The notes beneath the pieces are model-generated. The model was not told where the DNA came from, did not search any database, and saw nothing but the letters and a program-made list of their open reading frames with translations. A program made the translations under genes and the position numbers. DNA of 64,000 nt from Candidatus Mediterraneibacter merdipullorum (GTDB taxonomy: Bacteria > Bacillota > Clostridia > Lachnospirales > Lachnospiraceae), in NCBI GenBank assembly GCA_019117125.1, contig DXAL01000017.1:1-64000 (forward strand). The letters are read 5' to 3'. This document shows, in pieces, positions 59,279 to 64,000 of the stretch (position 1 is its first letter; every line of letters begins with the position of its first letter).

Positions 59279-59764
59279 ATGGAAAAAATCGCGAGCTTCA
59301 CCGTCGATCATCTGCGCCTGCTGCCCGGCGTCTATGTATCGCGGAAAGATACGGTAAACGGCGCCGTCATCACGACGTACGACATCCGCATGACAAAGCC
59401 CAATGACGAGCCGGTCATGAATACGGCGGAAGTCCATGCCATCGAACATCTGGGCGCCACTTTTCTGAGAAATCATGAAACTTACCGGGACCGGGTCATC
59501 TACTTTGGTCCCATGGGATGCCGGACGGGCTTTTATCTGCTCCTCTCAGGCGACGATGATTCAGCGGACATTGTCCCTCTCCTGAAGGAAATGTTCGCCT
59601 TCATCGCCGGGTATGAGGGAGATATCCCGGGCGCTTCCCCGAAAGACTGCGGCAATTATCTCGACATGAACCTTCCCATGGCAAGATATCTTGCGCGCAG
59701 GTATCTGGACAACGTGCTCCTTTCGATATCCGAAGAGCAGCTCACTTATCCCGGAGCATGCTGA
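59279..59764 (+). CDS. luxS: S-ribosylhomocysteine lyase
   Basis: LuxS cleaves S-ribosylhomocysteine to homocysteine and DPD, the precursor of autoinducer 2, in methyl-cycle recycling. The 161-residue protein has the metal-binding EVHAIEHLGATFLRN (HxxxEH), GPMGCRTGFYLL with the catalytic Cys, and KDCGNYLDM with the third ligand. The 3' end overlaps the convergent DUF5662 gene by 23 bases. No pfs gene is nearby. Confidence 0.98.
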   Translation: MEKIASFTVDHLRLLPGVYVSRKDTVNGAVITTYDIRMTKPNDEPVMNTAEVHAIEHLGATFLRNHETYRDRVIYFGPMGCRTGFYLLLSGDDDSADIVPLLKEMFAFIAGYEGDIPGASPKDCGNYLDMNLPMARYLARRYLDNVLLSISEEQLTYPGAC

Positions 59765-60380
59765 TGCATGTTCCCCACATCCGGCGGATGCCCTCTGCTG
59801 CCGCGGCAGGACGGATGGGGCTTCCCGCCGGAGATAACCGGCGCACCGGCTTCCGCCTGAGCACGTTCTGCCGGATGTAGCGGTACGTCTTTTCTTCCCC
59901 GCACCGGGCGAGCATATGCAGCAGGCGCTCCAGCAGCGCCCGTGTGTCCGGGTGCATCATGTCTCCCGCTTTTCCCTTCTGATAATATTCCAACGGGTCG
60001 CTGTCCCGGTACTGACTGCCTTTATAAACTTTGCTGGCGGCGATGCGGTCCAGGAACATCTCGACCACATAGCGCACCGGCATCTTCATTCCGGTCAGGA
60101 GCTTTTCCCCTTCCATACTGTAGTCCAGCCAGTATTCATAGTGATGCTTGTTCCGCCCCTTGTGGTGGAGCCAGGCGGAAGAATACCCCCGCGCTTCCCG
60201 CTCCGCATTGTTGGGGCTCCTGGTCCCCTGATAATACCTGCAGCCCACCAGGAATTCCGACGGGCTGTATTTGGACAGGTCATGAAGGAGTCCCTGGCGG
60301 AACAGTCCCACCCGGAAGCACTCCTTCATGACAAGTATCTTATGCTTTGTGATTGTGACGAAATGTCGGTACGCTTTCAT
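59742..60380 (-). CDS. DUF5662 family protein
   Basis: A 212-residue protein with the DUF5662 pattern: HKILVMKECFRVGLFRQGLL, HDLSKYSPSEF near residue 33, and WLHHKGRNKHHYEYW near residue 70. The conserved His/Asp residues suggest a metal-dependent, HD-like site, but no activity is established. The C-terminal 40 residues (Arg/Pro-rich) are not part of the core. It overlaps the GH13 gene by four bases and is the last gene of the lipoprotein-GH13-DUF5662 operon. Confidence 0.85.
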   Translation of the reverse strand: MKAYRHFVTITKHKILVMKECFRVGLFRQGLLHDLSKYSPSEFLVGCRYYQGTRSPNNAEREARGYSSAWLHHKGRNKHHYEYWLDYSMEGEKLLTGMKMPVRYVVEMFLDRIAASKVYKGSQYRDSDPLEYYQKGKAGDMMHPDTRALLERLLHMLARCGEEKTYRYIRQNVLRRKPVRRLSPAGSPIRPAAAAEGIRRMWGTCISMLRDK

Positions 60381-62116
60381 GACTTATCCTGCCGCCTCTT
60401 TTTTCTGTTCTCTTTCTTTACGCTCACCAGTACGGTAATGCTCCGCGCGGCCACCTCCATCTTTTTCTGCTCCTCCGTCGCAGGCCGGGTCTGGGGCATC
60501 GGATGTTCCGCATCGGAAAGGAGCGCCCACTCCTTGTCTTTCCCCGGGGAGGGAAGGGCAAAGCTGTGGGGCAGCCAGTGCATGTTGTAGGCGATGAAGC
60601 ACTCCGTGCCGCCGGCTCCCGCTCCGGAGTAGAGCACGCCCAGCTGTCTGCTGGATACTTCCGAGCGCACCTGCCATGCGTCTTCGCTGTGGTAGGACAC
60701 GTCCGGCACGCCGCATGCGGTCCGGTCCAGTCCTTTTAACTCCTCTGCCCGGTGGAGGCAGGGATGGTCTTTTCGGAACGCGATGAGCGCCTTCACATAG
60801 CGGAACAGGGAGTCGTCCGTCTTCAGCTTCGTCCAGTCCACCCACCCGGTCTCATTGTCCTGGCAGTAGGCGTTGTTGTTGCCTTTCTGGCTGTTGTAGA
60901 ATTCATCTCCCGCCAGCAGGCAGGGGGTTCCCTGGGCGCTCAGCAGCAGGAGGAACGCATTCCTCACCTGGTCTTTGCGGAGGGCGTTGACCGCTTTTTT
61001 GCGGCTCGGTCCCTCGGCTCCGCAGTTCCAGCTGTAGTTGTAATCCGGTCCGTCCGTATTGTTCTCCCCGTTGGCTTCATTGTGCTTGCTGTCGTAGGAG
61101 ACCAGGTCCCAGAGCGTGAAGCCGGTATGGGTGGTGATATAGTTGCACTTCCCATCCGCTGCGGAATTGCGGCGCAGCGCCCATATCACATCGTTCACCA
61201 TATTTTCGTCCCCTTTGAGGAACCGGCGCATCACGTTCTGGAAGGCGTCGTCTTTCTGCATCAGCTTGATGTCTTTTAAGAACGGGTCGCTCTTTAACGC
61301 ATCCCAGGACACGCAGTAGGGATTCACCACGAACCCGTCCACATGGTACTCCAGCATGTAGAATCTCAGGCATTCCAGCACGAGCTGGATGGGAACGCCC
61401 TCGGTAAAAGGCATCTCCAGGACGACCTCGATGCCCGCCCTGTGGCACGCCTTTATCATATCTTTTAACTCCGTCACCGCGGAATCTCCGGCAGCATACG
61501 CCTCCTTGGGCGCGAAATAATATGCCGGACCGTATCCCCAGTAATTGATTTTCGCCTTCGCACACTCGTCAAACTCATAGACCGGCATGCACTGAATCTG
61601 GTTGACGCCCAGTTCCCGGAGATAGGGAATCTTCTCCGTCACGCCAAGGTATGTCCCTTTGTGGGCTGCCCTGGAGGAGCTGTGCTTCGTAAACCCTCTC
61701 ACGTGAAGGCTGTAGGCGATCACCTCGTTCCACGGGATGTGCAGCCGCCGGTCGCCCTCCCAGTCATAATCCGCGGACACGAGCCGTCCCCGGACCGGAT
61801 GGGTCTTCTCATCCCCCCGCTTCCCGAAGGTCTTCCTGCCGGACAGTTCCCGCACATACGGGTCAATGTACGGCTTGCCGCCGACCAGGTAGCTGTATTC
61901 GTACTGTTCCGCCTCAATCTCCTCGAGCCCCAGGAAACGGACTTCACCGATGCCTTCCTCCTCGGGCAGGTCGAACCTGCACTCCGGCTCTGCCCCGCCT
62001 TTCCTGTAAAGGAGCAGCTCGCAGGTCTTCCCCGCGGGCACCTGCAACACGAAATTTGCTCTGTTTCCCTCTGCTGCCGCACCAAAGGGCTGCGGTCTTC
62101 CTTTTGTTCTTCTCAT
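60377..62116 (-). CDS. GH13 protein of glycogen-debranching type with no catalytic residues
   Basis: A 579-residue protein: an N-terminal CBM48-like beta domain (about 1-110), a GlgX/isoamylase-type barrel (EVIAYSLHVRGFTKHSS near 131, INYWGYGPAYYFAPK near 190) and a C-terminal beta domain. Substrate-frame motifs stay intact (KHNEANGENNTDGPDYNY, GNNNAYCQDNETGW), but the catalytic ones do not: region I reads VLEMPFTEG, region II HVDGFVVNP with Asn for the nucleophile Asp at about 265, region III has no Glu, and region IV reads THTGFTL, with Thr for Asp. It should therefore bind but not cut alpha-glucans. It follows a sugar-binding lipoprotein gene by 13 bases. Confidence 0.85.
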   Translation of the reverse strand: MRRTKGRPQPFGAAAEGNRANFVLQVPAGKTCELLLYRKGGAEPECRFDLPEEEGIGEVRFLGLEEIEAEQYEYSYLVGGKPYIDPYVRELSGRKTFGKRGDEKTHPVRGRLVSADYDWEGDRRLHIPWNEVIAYSLHVRGFTKHSSSRAAHKGTYLGVTEKIPYLRELGVNQIQCMPVYEFDECAKAKINYWGYGPAYYFAPKEAYAAGDSAVTELKDMIKACHRAGIEVVLEMPFTEGVPIQLVLECLRFYMLEYHVDGFVVNPYCVSWDALKSDPFLKDIKLMQKDDAFQNVMRRFLKGDENMVNDVIWALRRNSAADGKCNYITTHTGFTLWDLVSYDSKHNEANGENNTDGPDYNYSWNCGAEGPSRKKAVNALRKDQVRNAFLLLLSAQGTPCLLAGDEFYNSQKGNNNAYCQDNETGWVDWTKLKTDDSLFRYVKALIAFRKDHPCLHRAEELKGLDRTACGVPDVSYHSEDAWQVRSEVSSRQLGVLYSGAGAGGTECFIAYNMHWLPHSFALPSPGKDKEWALLSDAEHPMPQTRPATEEQKKMEVAARSITVLVSVKKENRKKRRQDKS

Positions 62117-62129
62117 ATCCTGTCCTTTC

Positions 62130-63122
62130 CTACTGCCAGCCGTCTGTTCCGTACAGCTCCACGTTATTTTTGTCTATCAGAAATGTCTCGACACAGGTTT
62201 CCGTCTCATATACGCCTTCTCCCAGAATGGCGTCCGCCGTCTTCACGGCTGCCTTTCCCATATTAATGGGGGATGCCGCCCCGACCCCCGTCATCGGGGA
62301 ACCGGGCTCTGCCAGCCGGCTCTTCACATCGGGAGAACCGCCCACGCTGTATACGAGGACGCTGTTTTCTCCTGCTTCCTCCAGCGCCTGGAGCACATCC
62401 AGGGCAATGCGGTCGTCCCCGCACATCACGGCGTCCACCCCGCCGTCTCTCTGAAGGAGCGCCGTAACTCTCTGTCCTGCCCCGGTGCCGTCCCCGGATA
62501 CTTCGACCCGCTCCGCCACTTCAAACCCGGCGTCCGCAATGGTCTCCTCAAATCCGGTAATGCTCTCGTCCGTCTGACCTCCCTGCCGCCATTCGGCAAT
62601 CACCAGCCGACCGCCTTCCGGCAGCTTCCCGGTCAGGTCCTCCCCGCACACAGCTCCTGCGTGGTAGTCGTCCGACAGGATAACCGCGTCCGCCGGAACC
62701 GTCCCTTCCCCGTCCGGCTCCAGGCTCACCACCGGGATGCCCGCCTCATCCAGTACATGCAGCGCCGTCTCTTCCTCCAGGGACGGGACCGGGTTTAAAA
62801 ACACTGCCTCCACCCCTGCTCCTGCCATCTCGTCCAGCTGGGCTTCCTGCACGCCGGCATCGCCGCCTGCATCACGCACGAGGATGCGGTCGCCTCCCTC
62901 CTCCAGTGCTGCTGCCACCGAGTCCTTGAGCACCGCATAAAAAGGGTCCGAGAGGTCCGCGCATGCAAAACCGAAGAGCCGGTCCTGATTTCCGGTTTCT
63001 TCCCCGTCCTCTTCCACTGCGACGGCATTGTCTTCCGGCGTCCCCACATTCTGCTTGCACCCCGCCAGGGCAAAGACTGCGGCGGCTGCCGCAAGTACGG
63101 AAAAGAATCGTTTTTTCACCAT
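62130..63122 (-). CDS. sugar-binding lipoprotein, RbsB/LacI-type fold
   Basis: A 330-residue exported lipoprotein: MVKKRFFSVLAAAAAVFALAGC with lipobox LAGC. The mature part is a type I periplasmic-binding fold: FGFACADLSDPFYAVLKDSV at the start, AVFLNPVPSLEEET, GIPVVSLEPDG, and GVDAVMCGDDRIALDVLQAL. These usually bind sugars for ABC importers or signal transduction; no permease or ATPase is nearby. The start at 63122 follows AGAGGAG; the longer frame to 63296 begins upstream of the promoter. It is the first gene of the operon with the GH13 and DUF5662 genes. Confidence 0.9.
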   Translation of the reverse strand: MVKKRFFSVLAAAAAVFALAGCKQNVGTPEDNAVAVEEDGEETGNQDRLFGFACADLSDPFYAVLKDSVAAALEEGGDRILVRDAGGDAGVQEAQLDEMAGAGVEAVFLNPVPSLEEETALHVLDEAGIPVVSLEPDGEGTVPADAVILSDDYHAGAVCGEDLTGKLPEGGRLVIAEWRQGGQTDESITGFEETIADAGFEVAERVEVSGDGTGAGQRVTALLQRDGGVDAVMCGDDRIALDVLQALEEAGENSVLVYSVGGSPDVKSRLAEPGSPMTGVGAASPINMGKAAVKTADAILGEGVYETETCVETFLIDKNNVELYGTDGWQ

Positions 63123-63171
63123 GCTGTTCTCCTCTTTCGACCCTTTCAAAATTACAGATTCCCACACTCTC

Positions 63172-63199
63172 ATTCTACCGTGTTTCGGGGGAATGTCAA
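63172..63199 (-). promoter_or_regulatory. promoter of the lipoprotein-GH13-DUF5662 operon
   Basis: TTGACA (63194-63199), 16 bases, TAGAAT (63172-63177) on the minus strand. Confidence 0.75.
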
Positions 63200-63225
63200 T
63201 AGAAGCCGTACAGACGTCTTGCTTT

Positions 63226-63254
63226 TTGCGCGCCTTTCTGATACCATCTATACA
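63226..63254 (+). promoter_or_regulatory. possible promoter of the DUF1292 gene
   Basis: TTGCGC (63226-63231), 17 bases, TATACA (63249-63254). Confidence 0.5.
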
Positions 63255-63319
63255 GCGCGCACCGCCTGTGCGCCCATGAAACAGAAAACGGAACACATTC
63301 CGCGCAAAGGAGAAGAAAC

Positions 63320-63643
63320 ATGAACGAAAACGAATCCCTCACCGTGACGCTGACCCTGGACAATGACGAGGAGCTCGAGTGCAGCGTCCTCACCATATTT
63401 GACACCGATGAGAAACGGTATATCGCCCTGCTCCCCCTGGATGACAGCGGGGAAAACAGCAGCGGACAGATTTACCTCTACCGCCTGATCGACCGCGGGG
63501 AAGACGAGGAGCCTGGTCTGGAGAACATCCTGGACGACAACGAATTCGCACGGGTTTCCGAGGCATTTAACGAATGGATGGAGGAAGAGGATTTCGGGGA
63601 TATCGACCTGGACGAGCTCTACGCCCTGGACGATGCAGAGTAA
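63320..63643 (+). CDS. DUF1292 domain protein
   Basis: A 107-residue acidic protein. Residues about 5-80 match DUF1292 (VTLTLDNDEELECSVLTIFD, KRYIALLPLDD, IYLYRLIDRGEDEEPGLENI), a small beta-rich domain widespread in Firmicutes, often near mltG or the yrzB/yrzL cluster; its function is unknown. The tail is very acidic (WMEEEDFGDIDLDELY). ATG after AAAGGAGAAG. It is alone here, convergent with the helicase gene. Confidence 0.9.
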   Translation: MNENESLTVTLTLDNDEELECSVLTIFDTDEKRYIALLPLDDSGENSSGQIYLYRLIDRGEDEEPGLENILDDNEFARVSEAFNEWMEEEDFGDIDLDELYALDDAE

Positions 63644-63682
63644 AGAGAAAGCGCAGCCGGCCGCCGGGCCGGGACATGCGCC

Positions 63683-64000
63683 TTACTCTTCCAGAAGTTC
63701 GCCGATGAAACGGGAAGGAGACACCTCTTTCCCGTTTTTTGTCTTTACATAGGAGACAACCAGCCGCTCGGATGCTCTTGTCATCCCCACATAGAAGAGC
63801 CTTCTCTCCTCCTCCAGACCTTTCTCCCCGGCATCGGAAAGGGACTTTTTACATGGGATGCCCCCTTCGTTTGCACCGGTCAGGAAGACCGTGTGGAATT
63901 CCAGCCCTTTTGCGGCGTGCAGCGTCATGAGCCGGACCCCCTCGCCGGACGCCTGCCTCCTGCGGCTCTGTTCCCGGAGCCGGTCCGTGTATTCCCGGAT
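63683..64000 (-). CDS. UvrD/PcrA-type helicase, C-terminal part (runs off the window)
   Basis: The frame is open from the window edge to the stop at 63683 (105 codons). It holds helicase motif V (VRLMTLHAAKGLEFHTVFL) and motif VI (LEEERRLFYVGMTRASERL) of superfamily 1A, followed by YVKTKNGKEVSPSRFIGELL at the end. PcrA, UvrD or a related ATP-dependent helicase is indicated; the short end after motif VI suggests a UvrD/Rep-like protein without a long C-terminal extension. The 5' part is outside the window. Confidence 0.9.
   Translation of the reverse strand: MREYTDRLREQSRRRQASGEGVRLMTLHAAKGLEFHTVFLTGANEGGIPCKKSLSDAGEKGLEEERRLFYVGMTRASERLVVSYVKTKNGKEVSPSRFIGELLEE

Overview
The window is chromosomal DNA from a spore-forming, anaerobic Gram-positive bacterium of the class Clostridia, most likely a Lachnospiraceae gut-type species. 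The evidence is the fairly GC-rich coding sequence, sigma-A promoters of TTGACA-N17-TATAAT type, strong AGGAGG ribosome sites, sporulation genes (sigG, a spoVB-type flippase, a spoIIM-type gene), a flavodiiron protein, a very large 2-hydroxyacyl-CoA dehydratase activase protein, a LexA box of Bacillus/Clostridium type at recA, and surface proteins ending in PQTG-type sorting signals. The genus cannot be fixed by reading alone. Almost everything is core housekeeping; there is no prophage, CRISPR array or intact insertion sequence.

Layout. 1-1.5 kb: the infC-rpmI-rplT operon (minus strand) with an L20-type attenuator leader and an apparent AUU start for IF-3. 1.6-3 kb: an NSS-family Na+ symporter. 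3-9.7 kb: a minus-strand run polA-coaE-MBL hydrolase-ACT-PFL(UPF0210)-degV. 9.8-17 kb: an accessory stretch with a HAD phosphatase, a repeat-rich glucosaminidase with a PQTG anchor, an Rpn-type nuclease remnant, an AP2-domain gene behind a large membrane protein of unknown function, an XRE regulator and tRNA-Leu(CAA). 17-21 kb: lysA, pyk and a rhomboid-fold protein lacking catalytic residues. 21-25.4 kb: the 1413-residue activase/dehydratase protein. 25.5-26.6 kb: AT-richer small surface and membrane genes. 26.6-33.6 kb: HAD, greA and the glycolytic genes gpmI, tpiA, pgk and gap, with an AT-rich AbiEi-like orphan inserted between tpiA and gpmI.

33.7-37.9 kb: iscR-nifS-nifU-mnmA-PHP phosphatase, so the desulfurase, the scaffold and the tRNA thiolase that uses the sulfur lie together under an Rrf2 regulator. 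38-44 kb: the spoVB-type flippase, spoIIM-type gene, NUDIX, rny, recX and recA. 44-47.1 kb: a copper operon, csoR-copA, in which a CopZ-like domain is fused to the C-terminus of CopA but keeps its own ribosome-binding site. 47.3-54.4 kb: flavodiiron protein, cytidylate-kinase-like protein, prsA-type foldase, mfd and pth. 54.5-59.8 kb: small envelope protein, HAD, sigG, beta-CASP nuclease, histidine phosphatase and luxS. 59.7-63.1 kb: a three-gene operon of sugar-binding lipoprotein, a GH13 protein without any catalytic acid, and a DUF5662 protein. The right end holds a DUF1292 gene and the C-terminus of a UvrD-type helicase that runs off the window.

The observations most worth following are the CopA-CopZ fusion with an internal start, the catalytically dead GH13 in a sugar-binding operon, the AP2/membrane-protein pair, the rhomboid pseudoprotease with a zinc-ribbon tail, and the short surface protein that seems to start at ATA.
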